Position numbers and translations under genes: made by a program
From: Ferrovibrio terrae_A
GTDB taxonomy: Bacteria > Pseudomonadota > Alphaproteobacteria > Ferrovibrionales > Ferrovibrionaceae
Direction: 5' to 3'
Assembly (NCBI RefSeq): GCF_943372915.1
Contig: NZ_CALSAN010000008.1
Coordinates: 1 to 64,000 of the forward strand
Length of the DNA: 64,000 bases
Shown here: in pieces, positions 33,174 through 42,017 of the stretch
How positions within the stretch are numbered: position 1 is the first letter of the stretch
Layout: every line of letters starts with the position of its first letter
The notes under the pieces: generated by a model
Databases searched by the model: none
Told to the model about the DNA's origin: nothing
What the model saw: only the letters and a program-made list of their open reading frames with translations

Positions 33174-34115
33174 TCAGGAAAGTGTCGCGCCCTGAGCGTC
33201 GACATAGAGGGCATAGATCGACTGGCTGGAGGCCATGAACAGGCGGTTGCGCATTTCGCCGCCAAAGCACAGGTTGGCGCAGCGCTCCGGCAGCGCAATC
33301 CGCCCGATGGGGCGGCCGTCGGCGTTGAACACCATCACGCCATCCAGCTCGTCACTGCCCATGCCCCAGCCGCACCACAGGTTGCCGCCGGTATCGACGC
33401 GGAAGCCATCGGCCGTGCCGGCGCCGCAGTCGATCAGCACCTTGCGGTTGGTCAGCGTCTTGCCGCCGCTCACGTCATAGACATGGATCAGGCGATTGGG
33501 CGCGGCCAGTGACTCAACAATATAGAGCCGGCTTTCATCGGGTGAAAACGCCAGGCCATTCGGGCCGTTCAGGCCTTCGGCCACCACGCTCAGCTCGCCG
33601 GTCGCCGGATCGAGACGATAGACATGCTGCGGCAGTTCGGAGGTCGACTTGCGGCTTTCATAGTTGCTGTTGACGCCGAAGATCGGATCGGTGAACCAGA
33701 CCGTGCCGTCAGATTTCACCACGATGTCGTTCGGAGAATTGAAGCGCTTGCCTTCGAAGCGATCCGCCAGCACGGTGATGCCGCCGTCATACTCCGTGCG
33801 CGTTACCCGGCGCGTTTCGTGTTCGCAGGTGACCAGCCGGCCTTGCCGATCGCGCGTATTGCCATTGGCATAATGCGACGGCTTGCGGAACACGCTGACC
33901 GTGGCGGTCTGCTCGTCCCAGCGCAGCATCTGGTTGTTCGGGATATCGCTCCAGATCAGGCAGCGCTGGTCACCGAACCACACCGGACCTTCGGCCCAGC
34001 GATAACCGGTGGTTAGTCTTTCCACTGCCGCGGTGCGCAGGCGCAGCTTCAGGAAACTGTCGTCCAGCACCTGCACGGCCGGATCGGGATAGCGCGACGT
34101 CGACAGCGTCCACAT
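33174..34115 (-). CDS. SMP-30/gluconolactonase/LRE family sugar lactonase
   Basis: A 313-residue six-bladed beta-propeller. Family motifs are RWAEGPVWF (metal Glu), FNSPNDIVVKSDGTVWFTDP (Asn and Asp ligands), GLNGPNGLAFSPDES, and ADGFRVDTGGNLWCG with the late metal-binding Asp. It hydrolyses an aldono-lactone to the aldonic acid for the dehydratase. The ATG overlaps the dehydratase stop (TGATG); a longer frame upstream lies inside the dehydratase gene and is not used. No signal peptide, so it acts in the cytoplasm. Confidence 0.88.
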   Translation of the reverse strand: MWTLSTSRYPDPAVQVLDDSFLKLRLRTAAVERLTTGYRWAEGPVWFGDQRCLIWSDIPNNQMLRWDEQTATVSVFRKPSHYANGNTRDRQGRLVTCEHETRRVTRTEYDGGITVLADRFEGKRFNSPNDIVVKSDGTVWFTDPIFGVNSNYESRKSTSELPQHVYRLDPATGELSVVAEGLNGPNGLAFSPDESRLYIVESLAAPNRLIHVYDVSGGKTLTNRKVLIDCGAGTADGFRVDTGGNLWCGWGMGSDELDGVMVFNADGRPIGRIALPERCANLCFGGEMRNRLFMASSQSIYALYVDAQGATLS

Positions 34116-35854
34116 CAGAAGATATCCGGCTCGCGCACCGGGGCGCCGAAATCGGTTTCCAGGAAGTCGAAGTCGCAGCCCTGGTCGGCCTGCTTGATAT
34201 GCTTGGAGAACATCCAGCCATAGCCGCGCTCGTAGCGCACCTCGGGCTGCTTCCATTCTGCCTTGCGTTTCGCCAGCTCGGCCTCGGGCACATCCAGGGT
34301 GATGGTGCGCTTGTCGACATCCAGCGAAATGATGTCGCCATTCTTCACCAGTGCCAGTGGTCCACCGATATAGGATTCGGGTGCCACATGCAGGATACAG
34401 GCGCCGTAAGACGTGCCGCTCATGCGCGCATCCGACAGGCGCACCATGTCGCGCACGCCCTGCTTCACCAGCTTCTTCGGGATCGGCAGCATGCCCCATT
34501 CCGGCATGCCCGGACCGCCCAGCGGTCCGGCATTGCGCAGGATCAGGATGTGATCGGCGGTGACATCCAGATTCTCGTCATCGACCGCCTTCTTCATCGA
34601 CGGATAGTCGTCGAACACCAGCGCCGGACCGGAATGCTTGAGGAAGCGCGGCTCGCAGGCGCTGGGCTTGATCACACAGCCATCGGGGGCCAGGTTGCCT
34701 TTCAGCACCGCCAGTGCGCCTTCGGCATAGATCGGGTTCTCCACCGTGCGGATCACATCGTCCTGATGTACCTGGGCATGGGCGATATTCTCGCCCAAGG
34801 TCTTGCCGCTGACCGTGACGGCATCCAGATGCAGATGCGGCTTGATGCGGGTCATCAGCGCCGGCAGGCCGCCGGCATAGAAGAAATCTTCCATCAGGTA
34901 GGCTTCGCCCGAGGGCCGGATATTGGCGATCACCGGAACCTTGCGGCTGGCGATCTCGAAATCATCCAGCGAAATATCCTGCCCGGCGCGACGCGCCATG
35001 GCGATGAGATGAATAATGGCATTGGTGGAGCAGCCCATCGCCATCGCCACGGCAATGGCATTCTCGTAGGCCTTGCGGGTCTGGATCACGGTGGGCGTGA
35101 GATCTTCCCACACCATGTCGACAATGCGGCGACCGCATTCACTGCTCATGCGGATATGGTTGGCATCGGCGGCCGGAATGGACGACGCGCCCGGCAGGGT
35201 CATGCCGATGGCCTCGGTGATCGCCATCATGGTGGCGGCCGTGCCCATGGTCATGCAGGTGCCGTAAGAGCGCGCGATGCCGGCCTCGATGTCATTCCAT
35301 TCCTGGTTCGAGATATTGCCGGCGCGGCGCTCGTCCCAGAATTTCCAGGCATCCGAGCCGGAGCCGAGAATCTTGCCCTTCCAGTTGCCGCGCAGCATCG
35401 GGCCCGCCGGCAGGTAGATCATCGGCAGCCCGGCGCTGGTGGCACCCATCAGCAGGCCCGGCGTCGACTTGTCGCAGCCGCCCATCAGCACCACGCCATC
35501 GACCGGATGGCTACGGATCAGTTCTTCGGTCTCCATCGCCAGCATGTTGCGATAGAGCATGGTGGTCGGCTTGACGAAGCTTTCGGAAACCGAGATCGCC
35601 GGCAGCTCGATCGGCAGGCCGCCGGCCTGCAGTACACCGCGCTTCACGTCTTCGACGCGGTGCTTGAAATGCGCGTGGCAGGGATTGATGTCGGACCAGG
35701 TGTTGACGATGGCAATCAGCGGCTTGCCGGTCCATTCGGTGGCGGCATAGCCCATCTGCATGATGCGCGAACGATGGCCGAAGCTGCGCAGGTCGTCAGG
35801 GGCGAACCAGCGGGCGCTGCGCAGCTGGTCCGGGGTCTTCTTCTTGCTGGCCAT
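34115..35854 (-). CDS. IlvD/Edd family dehydratase (pentonate/hexonate dehydratase type)
   Basis: A 579-residue Fe-S dehydratase. The cluster cysteines stand in INPCHAH, GGCDKSTPG and YGTCMTMGTA; the late SDARMSGTSYG segment contains the catalytic Ser region. Length and N-terminus (LRSARWFAPDDLRSFGHRSR) fit the L-arabonate/D-xylonate/galactonate dehydratase branch rather than IlvD or Edd proper. It removes water from an aldonic acid to give the 2-keto-3-deoxy acid. The ATG at 35854 is preferred to one 36 bp upstream on family grounds. It is the core of a receptor-dehydratase-lactonase-RraA operon. Confidence 0.9.
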   Translation of the reverse strand: MASKKKTPDQLRSARWFAPDDLRSFGHRSRIMQMGYAATEWTGKPLIAIVNTWSDINPCHAHFKHRVEDVKRGVLQAGGLPIELPAISVSESFVKPTTMLYRNMLAMETEELIRSHPVDGVVLMGGCDKSTPGLLMGATSAGLPMIYLPAGPMLRGNWKGKILGSGSDAWKFWDERRAGNISNQEWNDIEAGIARSYGTCMTMGTAATMMAITEAIGMTLPGASSIPAADANHIRMSSECGRRIVDMVWEDLTPTVIQTRKAYENAIAVAMAMGCSTNAIIHLIAMARRAGQDISLDDFEIASRKVPVIANIRPSGEAYLMEDFFYAGGLPALMTRIKPHLHLDAVTVSGKTLGENIAHAQVHQDDVIRTVENPIYAEGALAVLKGNLAPDGCVIKPSACEPRFLKHSGPALVFDDYPSMKKAVDDENLDVTADHILILRNAGPLGGPGMPEWGMLPIPKKLVKQGVRDMVRLSDARMSGTSYGACILHVAPESYIGGPLALVKNGDIISLDVDKRTITLDVPEAELAKRKAEWKQPEVRYERGYGWMFSKHIKQADQGCDFDFLETDFGAPVREPDIF

Positions 35855-35914
35855 GATCTCAACTCTTTTAAAAGCAGATGGGGCGGACATCGCTGCCCGC
35901 CCCGCGACTGTAGC

Positions 35915-36910
35915 TTATTCCGGCTGGATTTTGCCGACCTCGATGACGGTTTTCCAGCGGGCAATTTCGGCCGCCAGGAAGGTTTCGAACTGCTTGCTGG
36001 TATTAGCCACAACATCGAAGCCGATGTCATTGAACTTGGCCTTGACCTCGGGCGCGTTCAGCGCCGCGATGGTCTCCTTTTCCAGGCGCGCGCGGATATC
36101 GGCCGGCAGGCCCTTGGGTGCGGCTGCCGCCTGCCAGGAATAGACCTCGACGTCCTTGACGCCGGCTTCGGCCATGGTCGGCACATCGGGCAGTGCCGCA
36201 TTGCGCTTGTCGGCGGTGACGGCCAGGGCCTTCAGCTTGCCGCCACGCACATGATTGGCGATGGCGCCCAGATTCTGGAACGAGACATTGGCATGACCGC
36301 CGATCAGGTCGGCAATGGCCGGCCCGCCGCCCTTGTAGGGCACATGCACGCCCACCGTGCCGGTCTTCTGCATGAACAGCGCAGCGGTCAGGTGATCCGA
36401 CGAACCGGTGCCCGAAGAAGCGAACGACACCTTGTCGGGGTTCTTCTTCAGGTATTCGACCAGCTCCTTCACCGTACTGGCGGGGAAGTTCGGGTTGGCG
36501 ACCAGGACGTTCGGCGTGCGCACGGCGACCGTGAGCAGGTCGAAATCCTTCATCGGGTCGTATTTCAGATCCTTGAACAGCGCCGGATTGATGGCGAACA
36601 CGCCGATCGAGCCGACCAGGATGGTGTAGCCATCGGGCGCGGCCTGCTTGAGCAGGGTGGCGCCCAGCGAACCATTGGCGCCGGCGCGGTTGTCCACTAC
36701 CACCGTCTTGCCCAGGCTTTCGCTCAGCTTCGCAGCCACGTTCCGCCCGGTGATGTCAGAGGCACCACCAGCCGGGAACGGCACGATCATCGTGACATTG
36801 CGGTCGGGATAGGCCTGCGCCATGGCCGACGGGGCCAGCGCGGGCGTCACGAGCAGGCCGAGCATGGCCGCGGCGCCGGCGAGGCGCCTGAATCGGGTTT
36901 GCGATGTCAT
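35915..36910 (-). CDS. TTT (Bug/TctC-type) solute-binding protein
   Basis: A 331-residue periplasmic receptor. The signal peptide ends at AMAQA; mature YPDRNVTMIVPFPAGGASDITGR is the Bug-family ligand loop, and KVSFASSGTGSSDHL and HVPYKGGGPAI follow. Such receptors bind carboxylates for tripartite tricarboxylate transporters. No TctA or TctB membrane genes are nearby, so it must use a distant transporter or act as a sensor. First gene of the sugar-acid operon, starting 37 bp from the 18-bp GntR-type palindrome. Confidence 0.9.
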   Translation of the reverse strand: MTSQTRFRRLAGAAAMLGLLVTPALAPSAMAQAYPDRNVTMIVPFPAGGASDITGRNVAAKLSESLGKTVVVDNRAGANGSLGATLLKQAAPDGYTILVGSIGVFAINPALFKDLKYDPMKDFDLLTVAVRTPNVLVANPNFPASTVKELVEYLKKNPDKVSFASSGTGSSDHLTAALFMQKTGTVGVHVPYKGGGPAIADLIGGHANVSFQNLGAIANHVRGGKLKALAVTADKRNAALPDVPTMAEAGVKDVEVYSWQAAAAPKGLPADIRARLEKETIAALNAPEVKAKFNDIGFDVVANTSKQFETFLAAEIARWKTVIEVGKIQPE

Positions 36911-36946
36911 GATGATTCCTCCGGTTATTGTTATGGGCGAACTAAA

Positions 36947-36964
36947 GCACTAATGCATTAGTGC
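36947..36964. promoter_or_regulatory. Perfect 18-bp palindromic operator between the TTT receptor and GntR genes
   Basis: GCACTAATGCATTAGTGC is a perfect palindrome. It lies midway between the divergent receptor gene (start 36910) and GntR gene (start 36988), where a FadR/VanR-type GntR protein would control both directions. Confidence 0.7.
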
Positions 36965-36987
36965 GTCAATCATGCTACAGGAGGCGC

Positions 36988-37722
36988 ATGGACACCGTTT
37001 CATCCCTGCTCACCCGCCCTGGCCCGCTCAATGCGGAACAGCAGGACAAACTCGCGCGCGACCGTTCCCGTCAGGCCGCGCCACAGGTGTTAGAGCATCT
37101 GCGCGAGAAGATCATCGCGCTGGAATTGCCGCCGGGCACCGTGCTGTCGCGCACCGAGCTGCAGTTGCGCTTCGGCCTGAGTTCGACGCCGATCCGCGAT
37201 GCGCTGATGAGGTTGGCGGAAGAATCGCTGGTGGAAATTTTCCCCCAGCATGCCACCCGGGTCAGCCCGATCGACCTCACCCTGACGCAGCAGGCGCATT
37301 TCCTGCGCCGTTCGATCGAGACCGAAGCCGTGCAGCTCCTGACCAAACAGCGTGACCCGGAGTTGATCGCGCGCCTGCGCGAGATTCTGACGCTGCAGCG
37401 CGGCCTGGCCGAGAGCGGCGACCTCGCCCGCTTCAACGATGCCGACCAGGCGTTTCATCGCGAGATTTATCTGGCTGCTGGCGTGCCGGATCTGTGGACC
37501 CTTGTGCGGCGCCATAGCGGCCATATCGACCGCCTGCGCCGCCTGTATCTGCCGATCGAGGGCCGACCGCAGCAGATCGTTGCCGACCATACGGCGATTG
37601 TCGATGCGATCGAGTCCGGCGATCCCGAGCATGCGCGCGCCGCGCTGCGCCACCACCTGTCGCGCTCGCTGACCGACAGTGCGACCATCCGGGCGAAATA
37701 CCCGGCCTGGTTCCGCGACTAG
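36988..37722 (+). CDS. GntR family regulator (FCD domain) of the sugar-acid operon
   Basis: A 244-residue regulator. The N-terminal winged helix reads LEHLREKIIALELPPGTVLSRTELQLRFGLSSTPIRDALMRL, the C-terminal all-helical FCD domain has metal-ligand candidates in DADQAFHREIY and HSGHIDRLR. It probably senses a sugar acid or lactone and represses the divergent operon through the palindrome at 36947-36964. ACAGGAGG gives the ATG at 36988 an excellent ribosome site. Its 3' end overlaps the convergent TauE/SafE gene by 4 bp. Confidence 0.9.
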   Translation: MDTVSSLLTRPGPLNAEQQDKLARDRSRQAAPQVLEHLREKIIALELPPGTVLSRTELQLRFGLSSTPIRDALMRLAEESLVEIFPQHATRVSPIDLTLTQQAHFLRRSIETEAVQLLTKQRDPELIARLREILTLQRGLAESGDLARFNDADQAFHREIYLAAGVPDLWTLVRRHSGHIDRLRRLYLPIEGRPQQIVADHTAIVDAIESGDPEHARAALRHHLSRSLTDSATIRAKYPAWFRD

Positions 37723-38462
37723 AGCAGCTTGGGCAGCGCCGCGGCCAGCATCGCGAAGCCCGATACCGTGAGCAGCCCGAGCACGATGCGGCGGAAAGTC
37801 GCCTCGCTGATGCCGATATAGAGCCGCGCCCCCAGCAGGGTGGGGATCAGCATGGCCGGCAGCACGATGGCCAGCATCGGCAGCGTCGCCACCGAAATCA
37901 CACCGGTGCCGATATAGGTGGCCAGCGTTACCCCCAGCATGCCGAGATTGAAATTCTGGATCACCGCGCGCTGGGCATCCTTGGGCATGCCGCGCAGGGT
38001 GCACCACAGGGTCGGGATCGCGCCCGATACGCCGGCGATGCCGCCGAGCACGCCACCGATGAAACCGGCCGTCGCATCGGCAAGACGACCGCCGGCGGTG
38101 ACGCGCGGCAGCCGGTTGCCCAGCAGCATGATCGGGCAGATCACCACCAGCAGGCTGCCAAGCGCCAGCTTGAACACATTCACGTCCAGCAGCGGCAGGA
38201 TGCCAACGCCGACCGGAATGCCGGCCAGGCCGCCCAACACGAACGGCAGCAACAGCTTCCAGTCGAAGCCGCGCCGCACCGTGAGCGCCGCCAGCAGCTG
38301 GCCGCTGAAGCCACCGAACACGGCCATGGCAGCCGCCAGCTGGGGATCGACCCACCAGGCCCAGACCGCCATCGCCACCATGGCAAAGGCAAAGCCGGAC
38401 AGGCCCTGGACAAAACCGGCCAGGGCCGCGCCGAGCGCGACGACGATATAGAGCGGGTCCAC
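37719..38462 (-). CDS. TauE/SafE family permease (sulfite exporter type)
   Basis: A 247-residue inner-membrane protein with about seven to eight hydrophobic segments and the two half-repeats of the TauE/SafE family (FVQGLSGFAFAMVAMA and FIGGVLGGIAGVSGAIP). Members move organosulfur or C2 anions; the substrate here is unknown. The start is GTG with only a weak ribosome site. It is convergent with the GntR gene and 19 bp upstream of nothing but its own direction; the ferredoxin gene to its right runs the same way. Confidence 0.87.
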   Translation of the reverse strand: MDPLYIVVALGAALAGFVQGLSGFAFAMVAMAVWAWWVDPQLAAAMAVFGGFSGQLLAALTVRRGFDWKLLLPFVLGGLAGIPVGVGILPLLDVNVFKLALGSLLVVICPIMLLGNRLPRVTAGGRLADATAGFIGGVLGGIAGVSGAIPTLWCTLRGMPKDAQRAVIQNFNLGMLGVTLATYIGTGVISVATLPMLAIVLPAMLIPTLLGARLYIGISEATFRRIVLGLLTVSGFAMLAAALPKLL

Positions 38463-38481
38463 CTGCAGGCCGGCGGCGGGC

Positions 38482-38808
38482 TTACATCATGTTCCGGGTG
38501 GCGGTCGGCAGGCTGACCACCAGACCGTCCAAGGCATCCGACATGATCAGCTGGCAGCCGAGCCGCGAGGTCTTGGTCAGGCCGAAGGCGAGGTCGAGCA
38601 TGTCTTCCTCGTCGGGCTTGGCCGGGGTCAGCCTGCCATACCAGTCGGCGTCGATGATGACATGGCAGGTCGAGCAGGCCAGCGAGCCCTCGCAGGCGCC
38701 CTCGATATCGATGCCATGCTTATGGGCGATCTCCAGCACCGACAGGCCGATCGGGGCGTCGACTTCAACGCGCTTCCCGTCCGGCTGGATGAAGGTCATT
38801 TTCGGCAT
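38482..38808 (-). CDS. 2Fe-2S ferredoxin, adrenodoxin/ISC type
   Basis: A 108-residue ferredoxin. Cluster ligands are in CEGSLACSTCHVI (C-x5-C-x2-C) and a fourth Cys in LGCQLIMSD, the ISC/adrenodoxin spacing. It carries electrons for Fe-S cluster assembly or monooxygenases. The ATG at 38808 matches the family start MPKMTFIQPDG. A cysteine desulfurase gene of the same orientation lies about 600 bp upstream, which is suggestive of an Fe-S role, though a haemoglobin gene intervenes. Confidence 0.92.
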   Translation of the reverse strand: MPKMTFIQPDGKRVEVDAPIGLSVLEIAHKHGIDIEGACEGSLACSTCHVIIDADWYGRLTPAKPDEEDMLDLAFGLTKTSRLGCQLIMSDALDGLVVSLPTATRNMM

Positions 38809-38893
38809 CGCTGGACAGACTCCACTCTGGGGGGCGCGGTGGATATATCGCCCCCCCCGGTCTGTCGCAACCCTGCCCGGCGGCAGTCCGGGA

Positions 38894-39265
38894 TCAGTGG
38901 CGGCCGAATTCGCGCAGCCGCTCCTCGATGAAGCCGGCCACCGACATCGCCCGCTCATAGCCGGCCGGCGACAGGGTCTGGCGGGCGGCGGCATCGAACA
39001 GGGCCATCCAGCGTTCGAAGTGGGCCGGGGTCATGCGCAGGTGGGTATGCGCCCCCATGACGCAGCCGCGATAGCGGTCGGTGCCCATCAGCGCCCGCGA
39101 CCAGAAGGCGCCCACGGTGTCGAGATGCTCCTGCCAGTCGGCGATGGTGGCAGCGAAAAACGGACCCAGCAAAGGGTCGGCATGGGCCCGGGTATAGAAG
39201 GTTTCGACCAGGGCCCGGACCATGTCCTCGGTGATCGGTTCTGGTGCGATTGCGGCCTCGGCCAT
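38894..39265 (-). CDS. Group III truncated haemoglobin
   Basis: A 123-residue 2/2 globin. VETFYTRAHADPLLGPFF and DTVGAFWSRALMGTDRYRGC are group III (TrHbP) signatures, and HTHLRMTPAHFERWMALF contains the proximal His on the F helix. It likely binds O2 or NO. AGGAGAGG stands before the ATG at 39265. It is in the same direction as the ferredoxin gene 85 bp downstream, an arrangement that could supply electrons, but this is inference. Confidence 0.9.
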   Translation of the reverse strand: MAEAAIAPEPITEDMVRALVETFYTRAHADPLLGPFFAATIADWQEHLDTVGAFWSRALMGTDRYRGCVMGAHTHLRMTPAHFERWMALFDAAARQTLSPAGYERAMSVAGFIEERLREFGRH

Positions 39266-39433
39266 GTGCCTCTCCTGGATGCGTGACAGGAGCAACCTAG
39301 CCAGGGCCGGGCGGTGCCGCTTTGCGCAGGATCAACCGAGTGGCATCTTGACGCGGTGAGAGTAAATCACTTCAATTGATCTATATTTATTATTAAATAT
39401 CAATATATTATTATAATTATATCACTCAAAACA

Positions 39434-40561
39434 TTACTTCGACTTGCGCTGCCACAGCGCAATCCAGGCTGCCGCCGCGCGCTCGATATCCTCAGCCTTG
39501 CTGGCCCAGCCGAGGCTGAAGCGCACCGCCTCGCGGGCGGCCTGTTCGGGCAGGCCCATGGCGGTGAGCACATGGCTCGGCGTCACCTTGCCCGAGGAGC
39601 AGGCCGAGCCGGCCGACACCGCCACCCCGGCCAGGTCGAAGGCCATCACCTGGGTCTCGGCCGGCATGCCAGGCATGCCTATACACAGGGTATTGGGCAG
39701 CCGCGTCTCCGCGCTGCCGCCATGGACCGGGGCCGCCGGACAAGCCTCCTGCAGGGTGGCCTGCAGCCGGTCACGCAGGGCGGCGATCTGCTTCATGCCA
39801 TAGAGGCCCTGCTGGGCGGCAGCAGCCGCCGCACCGAAGCCGGCAATCCCCGGCAGGTTCTCGGTGCCGGCCCGCATGCCCTGCTCCTGGCCGCCGCCGC
39901 GCAGCAGGGGCGCCGGCACCCAGTCGTCACGCAGCACCAGGGCACCGACCCCGGTGGGGCCGCCCAGCTTGTGGCCGGACAGGGTGAGGAAGTCGCAGCC
40001 CAGCTGGCTGAAATCGACCGGGATCTTGCCGGCCGCCTGCACCGCGTCGCAGAGCACCAGGGCGCCGGCGGCATGGGCGGCCCGGGTGACCGCGGCGACC
40101 GGCTGGATCGTGCCGGTCTCGTTGTTGGCCAGCATCAGGCAGACCAGGGCGGGGGCAGCCGCCTTGGCCAGGGCGGCCTCGACTGCCGCCACGGTAACCA
40201 CCCCGTCAGGCCCGGCGGCTATCTCGGTCAGGGGCAGGCCGAGATGGCGGGCCGGTCGGAGAACCGAGTCGTGCTCGATGGCCGCCACGACCAGGCTTTT
40301 CACCCCGGCCGCTTCGCATGCAAGACGGAGCGCCAGATTGTTGGCCTCGGTGCCGCCCGAGGTGAACACCACCCGTTTGGCCTCGGCGCCGACCAGATCG
40401 GCGACCTGGCGGCGGGCAATATCGGCGATTCCCCGCGCCGCACGGCCGAAACGGTGCACCGACGAGGGGTTCGCCGGGGCCTCCAAAGCGGCCAGAAGGG
40501 CAGCCCGGGCCTCGGGCCGGAGCGGCGCCGTTGCGTTATAGTCAAGGTAGGTGGAGTTCAT
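39434..40561 (-). CDS. Cysteine desulfurase, NifS/IscS-like
   Basis: A 375-residue PLP enzyme. TSGGTEANNLAL binds the cofactor, SGHKLGGPTG carries the Schiff-base Lys, and SAGSACSSGK holds the mobile catalytic Cys. The start YLDYNATAPLRPEAR is typical. It releases sulfur from cysteine for Fe-S clusters or thiolation. It is shorter than E. coli IscS, as usual for alphaproteobacterial NifS-like forms. It diverges from the alpha/beta hydrolase gene, a neighbourhood often seen at suf loci, but no suf genes are in view. Confidence 0.92.
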   Translation of the reverse strand: MNSTYLDYNATAPLRPEARAALLAALEAPANPSSVHRFGRAARGIADIARRQVADLVGAEAKRVVFTSGGTEANNLALRLACEAAGVKSLVVAAIEHDSVLRPARHLGLPLTEIAAGPDGVVTVAAVEAALAKAAAPALVCLMLANNETGTIQPVAAVTRAAHAAGALVLCDAVQAAGKIPVDFSQLGCDFLTLSGHKLGGPTGVGALVLRDDWVPAPLLRGGGQEQGMRAGTENLPGIAGFGAAAAAAQQGLYGMKQIAALRDRLQATLQEACPAAPVHGGSAETRLPNTLCIGMPGMPAETQVMAFDLAGVAVSAGSACSSGKVTPSHVLTAMGLPEQAAREAVRFSLGWASKAEDIERAAAAWIALWQRKSK

Positions 40562-40673
40562 TTCCTGCTTTTAAGCTTGAATTTCGCTCTGCCGAGTATG
40601 GTAAAAGTGGACCTTGATCAACCGATTATACAGCGCCGCCCCCTCCCCAGAGGCGCCAGAGTGACGAACAACA

Positions 40674-41360
40674 ATGCCTGACATCATATTCCCCGGTCCC
40701 GACGGGCGGCTGGAAGGCCGCTATACCCACGGGCCGGAGGCCAATGCCCCGATCGCGCTGATCCTGCATCCGCACCCGCTGTATGGCGGGACGATGAACA
40801 ACAAGGTTGTCTATAACCTGTTTCATGTCTTCGCCAAGCGCGGCTTCTCGGTGCTGCGTTTCAACTTCCGCGGCGTCGGCCGCAGCCAGGGCACCTTTGA
40901 TAACGGCCAGGGCGAACTCTCCGATGCCGCCTCGGCGCTCGACTGGCTGCAGGGCGTCAATGCCAATGCCTCGGCCGTGTGGATCGCCGGCTTCTCGTTC
41001 GGCGCCTGGATCTCGATGCAGCTGCTGATGCGCCGCCCGGAGATCGACGGCTTCATCTCGGTGGCGCCACCGGCCGGCATGTTCGATTTCGGCTTCCTCG
41101 CCCCCTGCCCCTCGTCGGGCCTGATCATCCAGGGCACCGACGACAAGATCGTGTCGGAACCCGAAGTGGCCAAGCTGGCCCAGCGGCTGGCGCTGCAGAA
41201 GGGCATCAAGATCGATTACAAGAAGGTACAGGGCGCCGACCATTTCTTCGAGGGCAAGCTGGATGAGCTGACCTCGGCGGCCGACAAGTATGTGAAGACC
41301 AGCTTCACGCCGACCTCCGCCCGCGCCGGCAAGGGCGCCCAGGCTGCGCAGCAGAGCTAG
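40674..41360 (+). CDS. Alpha/beta hydrolase
   Basis: A 228-residue alpha/beta-hydrolase of the small cytoplasmic type. The nucleophile elbow is GFSFGA, the oxyanion region HPHPLYGGTMNNKV, the acid in GTDDKIV and the His in GADHFFEG, giving a complete Ser-Asp-His triad. Family members sit beside cysteine desulfurase genes in many alphaproteobacteria but have no known substrate. The C-terminal tail (TPTSARAGKGAQAAQQS) is disordered. Ribosome site is weak. Confidence 0.88.
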   Translation: MPDIIFPGPDGRLEGRYTHGPEANAPIALILHPHPLYGGTMNNKVVYNLFHVFAKRGFSVLRFNFRGVGRSQGTFDNGQGELSDAASALDWLQGVNANASAVWIAGFSFGAWISMQLLMRRPEIDGFISVAPPAGMFDFGFLAPCPSSGLIIQGTDDKIVSEPEVAKLAQRLALQKGIKIDYKKVQGADHFFEGKLDELTSAADKYVKTSFTPTSARAGKGAQAAQQS

Positions 41361-41422
41361 GCTGCGCAGGTGTAGTCGCGCGACTGGGGGTCCCAAGTAA
41401 GTCGTGTAGTCCGAGCCGGCCT

Positions 41423-41911
41423 ATGGCCGGGTCAACTGCGACACCCTATCTGTACTGCATGTTCGCCATCCCGGTACGCCCTGCCACTGCAGCCGATGCC
41501 AACACGATTGCGGCGCTGATCCAGCGCACGCTGCGCGTCAGCAATGCCGCCGATTATTCGGTGGCAGAAATCAGCCACGTGTTTGCCGGCTTCTCGGCCG
41601 GGCGCGTGCTGCAGCGCATCCAGCATCAGGATGTGTTCGTGGCCGAGATCGATGGCGAGATCGTCGCTACCGTGGGCTATGCCGATGGCCAGCTCTGGGC
41701 GCTGTTCGTGGCGCCGGAACGCCAGCGGCTCGGGCTCGGCCGCCTGCTGGTGGAGCATATCGAGGCCCATGCGCGCCAGCGCGGCGATCTGCAGCTCGCA
41801 CTCTCGGCCTCGCTCACCGGGGTCGAGTTCTACGAGCGGCTTGGCTATCACCGCGTCAGCTACCTGCCCCATCGCAGCGGCGCGACCTATGCGATGGTGA
41901 AGGCGCTTTAG
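41423..41911 (+). CDS. GNAT family N-acetyltransferase
   Basis: A 162-residue GNAT protein (150 if the ATG at 41459 is used). The acetyl-CoA loop is ERQRLGLGRLLVEHIEAHA, with LWALFVAPE before it and GVEFYERLGYHRV after. The acceptor is unknown. Neither possible start has a good ribosome site. It stands alone between two unrelated plus-strand genes. Confidence 0.85.
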   Translation: MAGSTATPYLYCMFAIPVRPATAADANTIAALIQRTLRVSNAADYSVAEISHVFAGFSAGRVLQRIQHQDVFVAEIDGEIVATVGYADGQLWALFVAPERQRLGLGRLLVEHIEAHARQRGDLQLALSASLTGVEFYERLGYHRVSYLPHRSGATYAMVKAL

Positions 41912-42017
41912 CCGTCTCGACATTTCCAAAAAGTAATTCTGGGGGCACAAACAGTAACCGGAAATTTCGGCGCAAACCCGTCTACAGGCACCTATCCTGT
42001 GTTGCAGGAGAACCCTC

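Noticed and set aside
34199..36961. Very long open frame (about 920 codons) on the plus strand opposite the dehydratase and TTT receptor genes
   Set aside because: It is antisense to two well-supported genes, is rich in His/Gln/Arg/Asp as expected of GC-rich shadow frames, and resembles no family.
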